Assembly (NCBI GenBank): GCA_034509755.1
Contig: CM067552.1
Coordinates: 10,945,001 to 11,009,000, forward strand
DNA: 64,000 nt
DNA from: Anisodus tanguticus
Taxonomy: Eukaryota; Streptophyta; Magnoliopsida; Solanales; Solanaceae
Direction: 5' to 3'
Both the position numbers and the translations under genes were made by a program. Under the pieces are notes generated by a model. It did no database searches, was not told where the DNA came from, and worked only from the letters and a program-made list of their open reading frames with translations. Position 1 is the first letter of the stretch, and each line of letters begins with the position of its first letter. Below, in pieces: positions 13,091 through 24,674 of this stretch.

Positions 13091-13230
13091 CATCTGCTCT
13101 ATTATTTCACCCTCTCTAGAATCTTCTCTGTATATCTCTACGTATCACATCCAATACATACACCACAATGGCAACCACTCAGTATTATATTATTTATGTA
13201 CGAAATATACTTTGCATTTAGTCATGCTTG

Positions 13231-13389
13231 TTGAGAATATAATCAAATATTAAAAGTGTGTTATATCTAACAGTTTAAGCTTAAGTTTTTATTGAGAATA
13301 TAATCAAATATTAAAAGTGTGTTATATCTAACAGTTTAAGCTTAAGTTTTTAGATATAACACATTTTTAATATTTGATTATATTCTCAA
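13231..13389. repeat. Tandem plus inverted repeat (fold-back), LTR-like
   Basis: A 61-bp unit starting TTGAGAATATAATCAAATAT occurs twice in tandem (13231-13291, 13292-13351). Its first 38 bases then recur in inverse orientation at 13352-13389, ending in ATTCTCAA. The transcript of the second copy plus the inverse copy could form a long hairpin. Probably an LTR or MITE end that duplicated; family unknown. Confidence 0.75.
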
Positions 13390-13913
13390 TATGCCCCCTC
13401 ACGTGCTGGCCTGATTTTTTTTCATGATCCAAGCACGTAGAATTTTTTTTGATAATAGGTGGGGGTGAGGTTAGTTCGGAGTCTATTTTTTGTGAAGGCG
13501 TCAGTTTGATTTATTTATAGTTGGTGCTGCTAGTTAAAGTTACTGCATCATCTTTTGATGTGTTCCTTCTCATTTCGAAAAAAAATGTGATGTTAACATA
13601 CGGACCATTCTTTTTTTAGTATTTGAATCTCGTTCCTCAATTAGACTTTTCCTAGTCCATATAGTATTTTTTAGACTTGTTGGGATGGTTCAAGTTAGGA
13701 CCAAGAGGGCTCAGGTAAGTTTTAGCAAGAAAATCACATAATCGATTGTGCTGATTATTTTTTTCTCTAGTTCAACTACAGTGCTTCGCGATCGTGAAGC
13801 ACTGGGTCGCAATTGCGCAGGATTGGGTCATTGGGCGTCACGAGCACCGAGGTCGCGCTAACAATGAAGGCCTTGCTTGACTACTTTACACGGCCGCGAG
13901 AGGTACAATAAAA
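13390..13913. mobile_element. Retroelement LTR-like DNA, disrupted by a pogo element
   Basis: 13390-13560 looks like LTR sequence continuing from the fold-back. 13780-13913 has GCTTCGCGATCGTGAAGC-type words like the gypsy LTRs elsewhere in this window. The same element appears to resume at 15792 after the pogo insertion (TGCCGTGTTCGC) and run to about 15985. No coding sequence. Confidence 0.4.
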
Positions 13914-13915
13914 CC

Positions 13916-15789
13916 TCTATAAATTAATATTGTTGGGACCATGATATTTTATTATTTTATAGAGATATTAATTAACCGATAAATTAATATTTATTAATTT
14001 AAAGAAAGTTTTGTAATTTATTGAAGTTAAATTTTGATTACATCAAAAAGCATTGTATCTTAGAAAAAATCATGTATCATATTACGTAATTGAATTACAT
14101 AGATTCATTGTACATAATATTAATGAAAACTAATAAATAATGTTCATTGTTTCTTAATAATTAAGTATTATTCATTGTATTTTTATTAAAAACATTCAAT
14201 GTATGATGGTGACAGAAAATACTATATAAACAAGATAGAAAATTTCTTGAAACCACACCCAACAATGGCTCCTTATCTAAAAGGTGTCACGAAATCAACA
14301 ATGACGGATCAAATACGCAAAGAATTATGTGAGTACAAGAGAGATCATTCGACATGCACTCAAAAAGATTTGCAGTTGTGGCTTGAAGAAAAGTTTCATT
14401 TGAAAGTTAGTCAAGGTACAATCTCAAACACACTCAAACGATCAGCCGAGTATCTTTCAGCCAACCTAGAAAGAGGAAGGATATCAAGCGGCACAAACCA
14501 GCAAAATTTTCAGATATGGAGAAGGTTGTTTATGAGTGGTTTCTCCAGTACCAAGATCTTGTAAATATGACCGGAGAGCTAATTTTGGAGAAGGCCAGAG
14601 ATACAATGAAACTTGTATACCCTCAACAAGATTTTGAGCACCAATTTTCTCAAGGTTGGCTTGAGAAATTCAAGCTACGACACGGTGCCACGTTGCTTCA
14701 AGAATGTCACATTGACTTGAGAAATGCAAAGCCACGTTGCTTCAAGAATGTCAACATGAATAGCTTGAATTGTCATTACCGTGCCAACAAAAGAGCTTGG
14801 ATGACAAGTGTGCTTTTTGATGAATATATCCGTTGGTTTGATAAAAAAAATGCATTGTAGAAATTTTTTGCTTGTGCTAGATAATTGTCCAACACATCGA
14901 AAAAATATTGAAGGGTTACAGAATGTTGAGTTGTTCTTCTTGCCACCCAACATGACATAAAAAAATCAACATTGTGATGATGGAATAATAAGAGCTTTCA
15001 AGATGCACTATCGTAGGAGATTTTACCGTGGGATTTTAGAAGGCTACGAGTTGGGACAATTTGATCCAGGTAAGATTAATGTTTTGGATGCTATCAATCA
15101 TGCATTCTCTGCTTGGACAGTTAATGTTCAGCAAGAGACAATAGCAAATTATTTTTGACACTGCAAAATTCGTTCATGTGATGAAGTCTCAAGGAATTTA
15201 GATAAACCCACTTGTGAAAACGACATTCATGAACTTGAGGTCATGATTAATGATTTCGGCTATCGCAATAAAATGGATGTCAATAGCCTATTGGACTACC
15301 CGGGTGAAAATGATACATGTTCAGAAGTCCAGAGCTTAGAAGAAATTGTGGCTACTATCCTTGAAAATGATACAAATGATGAAGTTGGAGACGATGCAGT
15401 ACCTTTGGAACCAGTTACGCGTAAGGAAGCACTTATCGCGTCTAGAACTCTTCACAATTTTTTGGTGCAATTTGAGAACACAACACCGGAAATTTTGGAT
15501 GCAATAAGAAAAGTTAGAGATGAGCTCCGACTAGACTTCAATTTTAAGAAAAAACAAACAACACTAGAATCATATTTTAGTAAATTGTCTTAGTTATGTT
15601 TGTGTAAGTTTATATAATTATTAATTTATGATATTAATGGGACCCTATATTTACATAGGGGTTTTTTGAAAATATATTATCTTATCAAAATTTGTTAGTT
15701 TATCAACTGGCCCAAGACGGGACCGGAGAAAAATATTATCTTAGACAATTTATTAATTTATCGAGTATCAATTTATAGAGGTTTTACTG
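13916..15789 (+). mobile_element. Pogo-like (Tc1/mariner superfamily) DNA transposon, 1.87 kb
   Basis: Terminal inverted repeats of about 24 bp: CAATAAAACCTCTATAAATT on the left; on the right ATTTATAGAGGTTTTACTG, the inverse of CAGTAAAACCTCTATAAAT. The TA target duplication is at 13914-13915 and 15790-15791. A decayed transposase lies inside (14199-15593). TIRs of the CAGT..AACCTCTATAAATT form with a TA duplication are known for plant pogo elements (Lemi type). It sits in gypsy LTR-like DNA. Confidence 0.85.
14199..15593 (+). pseudogene. Pogo-type transposase, frameshifted and internally deleted
   Basis: Three pieces. 14199-14564 carries an N-terminal psq-like helix-turn-helix (MTDQIRKELCEYKRDHS, then QGTISNTLKRS). 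14516-14860, in another frame, carries a CENP-B/Tc5-type HTH (EKVVYEWFLQYQD, GWLEKFKLRHG), then jumps to the DDE region (PRCFKNVNMNSL, ANKRAWMTSVLFDEYIRWFD). After a further shift VLDNCPTH holds the second catalytic Asp, and CDDGIIRAFK, behind an in-frame stop, the third acidic position. 15243-15593 is the acidic tail ending in ESYFSKLS. The text between HGATLLQECH and NAKPRCFK lacks the NMDET-type block with the first catalytic Asp, so part of the catalytic core has been deleted. Inactive. Confidence 0.8.
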
Positions 15790-15791
15790 TA

Positions 15792-16448
15792 TGCCGTGTT
15801 CGCAATAAAGATAGCCTGGCAGTATAAATTGGACAGATTTTAGGATTTTTGAGTTATTTCACCATTTTTGGCATCGAAAGCTCGGTTTAGTCCGAATAAA
15901 AGGAGATATTTCACCATCAAAGTTTGAGTTTTTTCAGCACTTGATACTTATCAACTACTTTTTACCAACAAGGGCTCATAGTCTTTTCTTTTGTTGCTTC
16001 TTTCATCTGCATGAACCATCAAGACTTAGGTTCTTTATCTTTGCATCTTTTAAGTACTACCACAATTGGGGTGGACCATTGTAAGATTGTTAAAATATTA
16101 TGGGGCGTCAAACATGGTATCAAACAACAGATATAAGTGGTGCAACTGAACATTTCTAAACAACACACATCTCAACATGAAAAAACCAGCCAGTCACATT
16201 TCGAAAATAACCATTAGTTTTTATCTTAACAGAAGAAAACATTTCAACTAAACCTAAGAACAGTAGCTCTTTATATTTACCTAATTTCGGTCGGGGAAGT
16301 TCAAAAAAAAAAAAGCAAGCTTGGTCAAAGCCATACTTCCTTAACATTTCCATAGGTACAAGTCCATGTGCAGGTTGCTTAATGTCAGCTTTACATAATA
16401 GGAATTCAGAGAGATTTCACCAGATCATATACAAATAAAAGTAGACTT
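15792..16448. other. LTR remnant and 3' flank / 3' UTR of the MBD gene
   Basis: 15792-15985 continues the LTR-like DNA split by the pogo element. From about 16100 to 16448 the sequence is the likely 3' UTR, on the minus strand, of the MBD gene whose stop codon is at 16449-16451. No separate gene seen. Confidence 0.45.
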
Positions 16449-18858
16449 CTAACTTGACTTCCACCCTGCATCAGCATTGCTCGTTCGTTTAGAGGGAGTC
16501 CGTTTTTTTTTTAACAATTGGCTCACAGGTTCAAAAAGAGGGGTCTTGTCACACGGTGCAGCAGACAGCCCTGGCATACCAAGCCGTAAATCTGTATCGC
16601 CATCTTGATCAATCCATGCTATGCGATTAACTGCCATAGTTACAAATGTACTTCAATCAGTGATGAGTACAAAGTCTGCTCCTTTTGTAAATAATACTGC
16701 CAAGCTCAGGCAATAATTAGACTATGGTGATGGACAACCAGATGAATAACTAGTCAGGAGCAAAGATATAAATTTGATATCACGCCAACCAACACCAGCT
16801 GATCTATGCCTATGAACTTATAACTTCACAGCATGGTTCTCAATCCATGAGGTGATTAGTTATAAATACCTATAATAGATAGAGGCTAGTGAAGGAAAAT
16901 CGATCAATCAAGTGGTTATAGCTAAGAGTGCTGAATGCTTAAGGACAAAAAAACCACATAATGATTCAGTTATAACGTGTATGTTCAGAAGATTTATTAT
17001 CCCTAAGACAAGCTTCCGGTGACTCTTCATAACTTAAAGAGCAATTCTTTCATTGTTCACCTATAGCAGAGACTCCATCTTTACTTTGGGAGGTGGGGTT
17101 CTTTTTTTTTTTTTTGGGGGTGGGGGGGGGGGGGGGGGGGGGGGGGGGGAGGGAGCCATGAAAACCTGGTATTCTAGAAAACCAAATCAACATTCACTTT
17201 GTCCCAAAAAGAAAAACAAAACACACACACACGAGACCATCATTCACTTGATCACGGTGTAAAAATCAGTAAAATTCAAAGATGTCGAGGGTATGTCCTT
17301 TGGCCGAGAGAGTGAAAGAGACAGGACAGCAGCAATACTTCCTTATTTCCCAATTACTAGCTTTAATCAAATCAATTCATCACAAATGCTAGAAGTTTTT
17401 AACATAAGCATGCTAAATGAACCATGTATACAGAGGAAGAAGAGGTTCAAAAGGTCCTGGCTTACCAGGATCATTTTCCTCATGTGCAAGTGCTGGACGA
17501 TAAGGCCGCTTCTTAACATAGTTTTCCTGCAGAGGTCTTGGGATCTGAAACGAAAATTGGGACATACTTACACCTTGTGTTACATACTCTGGGTGTTCCT
17601 GCAAGTACCTAAGAAGAGAAAGCACTGATCAAAACCATGAAGGATATGAGAAGAAAATACAGATTCCAAATTTGTATTTTACTTTTGAACTTCAACCGTG
17701 GAACGAAGTCGCTTGCCAGATGGAGCAACATAATACCTGTAAATCATGACCAAAAAAATGTTAATTGGGCAGTGTTGTCCTAGTTTAAAAGGGAAGAATC
17801 ATATATGTACCGGTGTTATCAAAGGTGAAAACCACAATAAAGCTCTAAGGTCTGTTGGGGCTTTAAGTGCAAATAAACGTGGGCTTTAATGAAGAAAGGC
17901 GCAAATGGAGAAAAAATAAAAAAAGTACGTGTAGTCCAAGAGTAATAATTATGAACATGAATAACAAATATATGGACAAAGAAATTGAAATAAAAAATAT
18001 ATGATAAAGTGAAATCAATTATGTAGTGCCGCCTCTTTAGGATATGTTCACTAGCCAGGAAAAGTATGCCTTAGAGCCTTGATGATGACATTGAAGCTTA
18101 GGCAAAGAGCTCAACATTTTCTGAACCTCGCTTCAGGGTTTAAGCGCGCCTTTGACAACACTGATATGCACTTTAAAACCTACTAATGGCAAAAGGAGGA
18201 GTGAAGGAGCGCAAAAAACGTACACATCAGCAAACCTGGTGCCTCCTTCACCTCGGATTCTTAAAAGACGTTCCCACCCAGGAGGGGGCTGAGCAATATT
18301 AGGCTTATCAATAGCCCAGAGCCTACTTCCATCTTGAGTAAGATCAGGTGGATCATCACATGATACTTCAGCACGCCACACACGAGCTGTTTCACAAAAG
18401 AATGGCTGTTCCAATATGTGTTCTCTTATCTCTTCATATTTCTCCTTCGTAGGTATAAGCCTCCATTTAAAGCAGTTAGCGCACTGCACAGTAAATGTCC
18501 CTACAGATGGCAAAATCCTAGATGCATAATTAGGAAAGGAGTTTCGTCGCGTTTGAGAATCAACAGGATCAGGGACAAGTTCAATTTCGCCAGCACCAAC
18601 TGCAGCAGGATCGTAAAGCACCAACTGTTTTTGAGCATCTTCACTGTGGTTATCCTCGTCATCTGTGTTGTGTTCTTCTCGTTCTACTGAAGAAGTAACA
18701 TCTATAGGATTCGGATTAGAAGTCCCAATGACACCAGGGCGTGCAGAATCTTTTGGCTCATGCTTCATATTATCTCGGTGACTAGAAACTGAAGAACCAT
18801 TAATAAAATTATGATCTTTTTTTCCAGGAGTCTCGAGGTCCAGAAAATCTCGCTCCAT
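16449..18858 (-). CDS. CW zinc-finger + methyl-CpG-binding-domain protein (MBD2/4-like)
   Basis: Four coding exons on the minus strand: 18858-18224, 17736-17683, 17608-17466, 16630-16449. They total 1014 bases, 337 codons plus stop, with GT/AG borders and matching phases. Order: an acidic low-complexity N-terminus (EEHNTDDEDNHSED, about residue 61-75); a CW zinc finger at about 121-172 with Cys126, Cys129, Cys155 and Cys167 and the KWRLIPT core; an MBD at about 178-250 (WAIDKPNIAQPPPGWERLLR, FADVYYVAPSGKRLRS, VQKYLQEHPEY), then FSFQIPRPLQENYVKKRP; and a basic C-terminus (KKKRTPSKR, likely nuclear signal). A CW module before the MBD is characteristic of the plant MBD1/2/4/12 group; CW domains read histone H3 lysine methylation. 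I start at Met18858 because the upstream in-frame Met18918 lies in a 61-bp duplication. Introns hold a hAT MITE and a poly-G tract. Confidence 0.85.
17102..17153. repeat. T-run followed by a run of 28 G in an MBD intron
   Basis: 14 T, then 5 G, T, 28 consecutive G, A, GGG on the plus strand. The MBD gene is transcribed from the other strand, so its pre-mRNA would carry the C-run. It lies in the intron between coding exons 3 and 4. The exact length is likely to vary between reads and individuals. Confidence 0.9.
17811..18163. mobile_element. hAT-type MITE, 353 bp, copy 1
   Basis: Ends CGGTGTTATCAAAGG and (inverse) CAGTGTTGTCAAAGG. The 8-bp flanks ATATGTAC (17803-17810) and ATATGCAC (18164-18171) match at 7 of 8 positions. 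Interior shares long blocks (GTGGGCTTTAATGAAGAAAGG, AGTCCAAGAGTAATAATTAT) with the element at 47055-47425. Lies in the intron between coding exons 1 and 2 of the MBD gene. No ORF. Confidence 0.8.
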
Positions 18859-18879
18859 CCAACCAAATCTAAATTGAAT

Positions 18880-19001
18880 AGAACTGTCCAAGGAAAGGAA
18901 ACACAATTTATTCGACATTAGAACTCTTGGAACAGTGAACAGAACTGTCCAAAGAAAGAAAACACAATTTATTCGACAATAGAACTCCTGGAACAGTGAA
19001 C
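18880..19001. repeat. 61-bp tandem duplication at the MBD translation-start region
   Basis: AGAACTGTCCAA... at 18880-18940 is repeated at 18941-19001 with only a few differences. The near copy creates a CAT (an ATG on the minus strand) at 18916-18918; the far copy has CAA there. This is why Met18918 is judged accidental. Confidence 0.85.
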
Positions 19002-20147
19002 AGCATAGGACAGAAAAGGAACACCTCTTTTATCCTATTTAACCAAAGGTTCCGCACATCTAAAAAGGGCTAATTTATGCCAGTTACTGCAAAGACAGGA
19101 ATCCCTGTTTGGATTGGTGAAATAAAGGCTGGAAGTGAGTTCTCCAACCAAGTCATCATGAGTTAACATGAATTAATGATAGAGAGCAATTATAAATCAA
19201 ATTGAAAACGCCAGTGTGGTAACAATTGAAACATCTCCATCTAGTACAAGGAGTAAATTTATAAACAAGAAGATCCAGTTAAACATGTGAGGGGTCTTGA
19301 AATCTAAGATTATTAGACTCGGAATATACAAAAAAAAACCTTTCAAAAAAAATCTATTTTAACTCTTTGGGCATCCAAAGTACAGGCATTCTTGTCTATG
19401 ATGAAAGTGCCTTAAAATCACCTAACGAATACAAGATAAAACCAATGGCAGGACAACAAAACCAAATATCATTAATAACTGAATGTTCTACAAGAAGATG
19501 AATCAGAGTGAATATAGAAGGCATATCTATCAAGTTCCCCAACAGACCAGATAGGCTACGAGAGGCCACAGAAGAGATCTGTGGCAAGAAAAAATAAATT
19601 TTGAAACAGCTCAACTAATGACATGATAACCATGAAAGGAAGCTGATGTTCTGGGGAATGAAACCATTCATAAAGCAGCAAAGGTAAATAGTTTGAACTA
19701 CAACTAAGGAGTGCTATATTTTTATCAGAAACTTAAGAATACCATTAATATTGAACGAACAAGAAATTTTACATGAAATATACCCAAACAAAGCACTTCC
19801 TAAGTCTTCACGAGTGCAAATAAATCCAGACAGCGGCCAGTTCACATTGAAAAGTTAGTAAAACTACTTGAGCGTACTGGTGTACAAGAATCACCCACCA
19901 CCAGGGACTACTTGACAGTCAGTAGATAGATTCCCACGAAGCTGTTCTTTTAATCTTAAGAAATGGCTAAAGCTGCTGTTTTAGGAGTTTTTTGTTGGTC
20001 ATTAATCTTAAGCAGATAAGTTCATCAACCAATTGAATCTGAGTTCTGTTCACTAACCCTGCACCATTGGTAACCTTTATCTTGGGTCTCAAACAGCAGA
20101 CCTAAAACAACTCCGCCAAAATCTAGAGTCTAAGGTTCTTCTTAATA

Positions 20148-20265
20148 AACAACAACAACAACAACATACCCAGTGAAATCTGGGAAGGGTAGAGTGTACG
20201 CAGACCTTACCTCCACCTTGGTAGGTAGAGCGGCTGTTTCCGGGAGACCCTCGGCTCAAGACAAA
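20148..20265 (-). mobile_element. Au-type SINE, copy 1
   Basis: On the minus strand this ends in a (TTG)n tail (CAACAACAACAA on plus, from 20148). It contains the blocks GGTCTGCGTACACTCTACCC and TTGAGCCGAGGGTCTCCC. This matches my memory of the Au SINE, known from grasses, legumes and Solanaceae. No clear target duplication was found. Located in the presumed MBD leader region. Confidence 0.7.
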
Positions 20266-23200
20266 GCATAATCACAAGCAAGGCAAGGCAAAGCAAAGTA
20301 GATAATCTATCAAGAATTTTCCCTTACAATAATGTCAAAAACTAAGTTCATTAAACAGATCTTCCTAACAAACCCTGGGTAGGATGCATTAGGAACTATA
20401 ATCACTTAAGGTGGAGTATGTCTCTAACAGCATCATTACCACTTGCATCGACGTCAAAATTGCACATGGTTAAAATTCTAATTACCAAGGACCTTTGGAA
20501 TCATGAAATAACCAGAAAGGAGTTTCTGCCAACATTTGCTTTTATGACGAAGAAATTTCTAAATTCTACATCTCCTAAGAGATACAAGTTGTCTTTTTTT
20601 TTTAAGTAAAGAGGCGCAAGTTGTCTTTATTCTTGAAACGTAGGGGCGACTAAAGGGTGAGGCTAGTAAAACCTTTTTTTAGGCCCCAAAAATTTTTAAT
20701 AATGAATTTTCTGATTTTAATTTCTCTTTAAACCAATGTTGAAGATTGTGGAAAAAGTAAAATAAAAATTGTAAAAAAGAAAGAAAGAAAAACTACCTAC
20801 TTTTTAACAGAAATATTTTAAAACATTAAACTAAACTACCCAAATCTTCATATTAACAAATAAAGTTTTTACAATACAATCCAAGATGATGCATTGAAAA
20901 CACATGACTAATATCTTATTAACTTGACTTGATCCTTACTATTATAAATAATAATATTACTATGTGAAGTAAAACACTTTATGTCTATTAAGAATAATAC
21001 ACTAAACCAACAAGTACGAAAAAAGAAAAAAAGACCATTAAATTTTTTGATGGTATATACTTGAGGCCTTTAATTAATTTTTAGCTTTACGCCACTAATT
21101 ATATTAAGACGCCTTTATTGTAAAGGACTTATTTATTTTCTTCCTCTCTAACATTACTTTCTTTTGTGTCCTTTTACTTCCTTAAGCCGCAAGTCATATA
21201 CGTGATATCGTCGCCTATTGGGTCATACTATTCCAACTCCTCACGGACGAAATTGAGGAAATGGAGATTGACAACTAATTTGACAGACGAATAGATGAAT
21301 ACGTTGACCAAAGTAAGGATCTCAAAATATTAGTCAAGCAACGCATGAAAGATGCCGGATGCAAGGGAGAAATAGCAAGGAGACTACTTAATATAGGGGT
21401 AAAATGTGTCAGTTTTAGAGCAATGAAAGAGCGTCTCTCTGCTTTGGAAATCCTTGCATTTCAAGAGATGAGTTTTTGATGTTAGGGTTTGTTTTTTGAC
21501 GGGTAATTAGGAAATATAATTGATCTAAGTTAGCAAAAAGATAATACTGAACAGAATGTCATGTTCAATATAGTAATTCACATGGAAAGTAAACAAAAGA
21601 AAACGTTTAATATTAATTGGAAAAAAATGAAAACAATATTTCTATTTAATTTTTAGGTTGTGGGAAGTATAAAAATGAGTTTGAAAAAGAATAAACTTTG
21701 ACATCAATTAACTCTTCAAGTGACATACTTAAAGGGGAAATATATAAAATACTTCACTTCAAGAACACGAACATTATTTAAAGGCGACCCGAATCGATGG
21801 ATACGCAATCCCTGGCAGTCATGGTAAGGGGAAAGGGTGGTGGGATCGTACTACGATTGTTCGCAAGAGGTGGTCTCACGTGCTACAAACAACAACGGAT
21901 TGTTATGCAATTGGTAAATTCTTTCCTTTTCGCATAACTTATAAAATCGAAATTTTGGATATATCGTTGAATCATTTTACATACATTCCGATTCCCCAAT
22001 AATTTTGGAAGTAGGAAAGTATTAGTGATACAATTGACAGGCTATTCAAAGTTAAAGCACTCTAACAACAATCTGTTTGCAATTCTTAAATATACTTCAT
22101 TGGATCCAACAACCAATCACTTGTCCAACAGCATAAGTAAAAAAGCAATGACTAACAAGGTAGTTATGGTTGCTTACTTCTTCATAAAAAGAAGGGAACA
22201 ACTTGACTAATACCACGTTATTGTTCAACCCAATTTTTCAAAACTGATAAGAGAAAGGACCTCAAAAGAAAACAATCTGACCATATATGGTAGCCTCAAC
22301 TTCACGGAACCTGCAAATAATTCTATTAACAAACAATGTAGCTAACATCCAAGCATGTCATACAACACTAATCGTCCTGCTTTAAATTGCTGAATAATAA
22401 CAAAAGCGATAACGGAATTCTAATATTCAAGAAATTCTTGAATATTGTAAAAAAACTCACTTTTTAAGTAAAAGTTGGAATTTCTTCCAAATGTGGCGCT
22501 CTGAGAAAATTTGCCTCATTGGGGAGATAGAAGAAATGAAGTACCTATCCTTACTATAGCAAGATGTTTCAAATTGCTAAATTGAGGAAAGATTATCTTA
22601 TGCAAAACCAAAATTTTAGGACATGGAAATGTATAGACATGAGCCAGAGCAAGTCAATAAGTTTTTTTTTTCTTCCATCTCTTTTGATAGATGTGGATCA
22701 TCTATACATCACTTTATTCTTTCAGTGGTTACAGATAGGGGGTTTAACATCCCGATCCCGCTAAACACCTACCAGATGTAAATGGACAAGTTACATCCCC
22801 AAGTAAAAGTGCCTTTTGTAGTTTCAAGAAATATCCAGAGTGGCATACTAGTTTGATTACAGTGGCTTTACAGGACTTAGGTTCAACAACCACACAACAC
22901 AAGGTTTCAATGTGCTAGCTTAGCTATTTCAGGTTCCCATTTTTGTTCATACCTTTTGCTTAAGAGTACTAATCTGCAGCTCCTTTCGACAAAAAGTGAA
23001 AAAAATAATTGTTATAGACGTAAATCCCGGATAAGACATAAAAATAAGTTATATGCAGGCGGAGGGAATAGGCCAATAATTCTAGATATACTAGGTCGCA
23101 TTTGGTGTATGCAACTAATCTAGGTGAGAACATACTGATAAAAAAACCAAACTAGGTGAGAACTTTTTCTCGTTGTATGGTACTAATAGTTCTACATTCA

Positions 23201-23515
23201 CTTGGTCCATTTTGGTCCAAGCAACTGAACTAATTGAATATTTTGTTGTTCAACAACTAGTTCAGATGTCAGGAAAAAAAACTAGCAGATGGCTACCAAT
23301 GGAATAAAGGGGTTTTCCATAGATTCTGAGCAGAATAACTACATACCGCTGTATTTACCAGTCTGTTTTTATCAGTACAAATGAATGCCATCACACTGCT
23401 GCACGCGCAATAGTCGAGCACCTTAAAAACAAAGCAAAAGAACAACAACTATGCCTTAGTAAAAAACTAGTTGTGTTCAGTTATATAAATTCACAACATA
23501 AAAAAACCAATTAAG

Positions 23516-23617
23516 CTATGTTGTTCGGACTCTCTAAAAATATTATCGCATATGTGTCAGATCCTCCAAAAATAGTTACGTACCCAGCGGCATTTTCGAA
23601 GAGTCAAAGCAACATAG
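23516..23617. mobile_element. Short MITE, 102 bp, CTATGTTG termini
   Basis: Left end CTATGTTGTTCGGACTC, right end GAGTCAAAGCAACATAG, mutually inverse. Flanks CAATTAAG (23508-23515) and GAATTAAG (23618-23625) match at 7 of 8 bases. A second member, missing its left terminus, is at 31829-31938. Internal CAGATCCTCC is shared. Superfamily uncertain; 8-bp duplications point to hAT. Confidence 0.65.
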
Positions 23618-24674
23618 GAATTAAGTGACTGCAAACTCAAGATTCCATTAATAACCACCTACTTTTATGGAACCCTAAATTGAAAACAAACCCTAATTTT
23701 CCACGCGTTATATGCATTCAAAGTACAACCACTTTCCCAAATAAAAAGAAAATTGGCTGAATCACAAGGGAAGTGGAAAGAAATAGAGAGAAGGAAAATC
23801 CACTTTAGACCACTAATTTTCTTTTGATTGAGGAAATGACTCAAATCAGTAAATTTACTTCTTTTCAAAACTCATTCCTCTTAATATTAATTTTCTAGAA
23901 AAATGCACAGATGACACAGATTAAAACCCATTTACATAAATGAATCTATCACAAAACTTATCCAGATCCACATGCATTCCCACACACAGAAACATCTATA
24001 AATTTGCACAGACAGATACAAAGAAATAAAAAGCATGCATATGCATAAACCTTAAAAAAGAGAGATAAAAGGGGATACCCAAATCACAAACAAAGAGATC
24101 TAAGCCAGCATCATCCAAAATCAATGGTTGGCTAAATTCCTTGGAGTTGTATTGGAAGAAAATATACCTAGCTGAATATGTATGTATATGCACGCATCTA
24201 CATACAGATTAAAGACTAGACTGCAATATCTTTGTTCTCCTAGGGAAGTGAGATACACAGAGGGCAAAGATGAAGAACTCTCAGCTGAATTTAATATTGA
24301 GTAATTAGTAATACAACATTTTATTGCTAAACTAAATCAGAAAGAATTAATAAATGCTTTTTTACAATTTTACCACTGGGATTCGAATACAGGTGATCGT
24401 TTGGTTCAAAATCAGCTTATCCCGAATTATAATCAGGATTATAACGATCCATTTCACTTTTTATATGGGATAAGTTATGTCAATATTTTATTAAAAAAAT
24501 AATATTGATTTTAACTAATATCTCCAACTAAATGAGGGATAAATTTAATTTTAAAATTTTATATCAGGATAATGTTTACCCCTGAATTAGTGACTTAAAA
24601 TAATAATTAAATTTATACTCAAAGTTCAAGAGCATGCAGATTATAATAACCAAATAATATGTTCTTGATGCTAA

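Larger units (their letters stand above)
18859..24300 (-). other. Presumed 5' leader, leader introns and promoter region of the MBD gene
   Basis: No protein-coding exon recognised here beyond the start at 18858. A TTTAG just upstream of the ATG at about 18870 could be a splice acceptor, which would put the 5' UTR exon further right. A possible leader exon is at about 22258-22313 (TTTGCAG|GTTCCGTGAAG on the minus strand). Sequence around 24000-24290 has a CT-rich leader look on the minus strand and a GTATCC donor after TTTGTGATTTGG. A SINE (20148-20265) and a MITE (23516-23617) lie within. Only RNA data could confirm the leader. Confidence 0.35.

Noticed and set aside
14675..14958. Minus-strand frames over the pogo transposase
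   Set aside because: Shadows of the transposase coding strand.
17053..17262. Gly-rich ORF over the poly-G tract
   Set aside because: Produced by the homopolymer; intronic and on the strand opposite the gene.
18856..18918. MERDFLDL as a JAZ/TIFY protein N-terminus
   Set aside because: Only the first few residues resemble JAZ; no TIFY or Jas motif follows, and the exon leads into CW and MBD domains.
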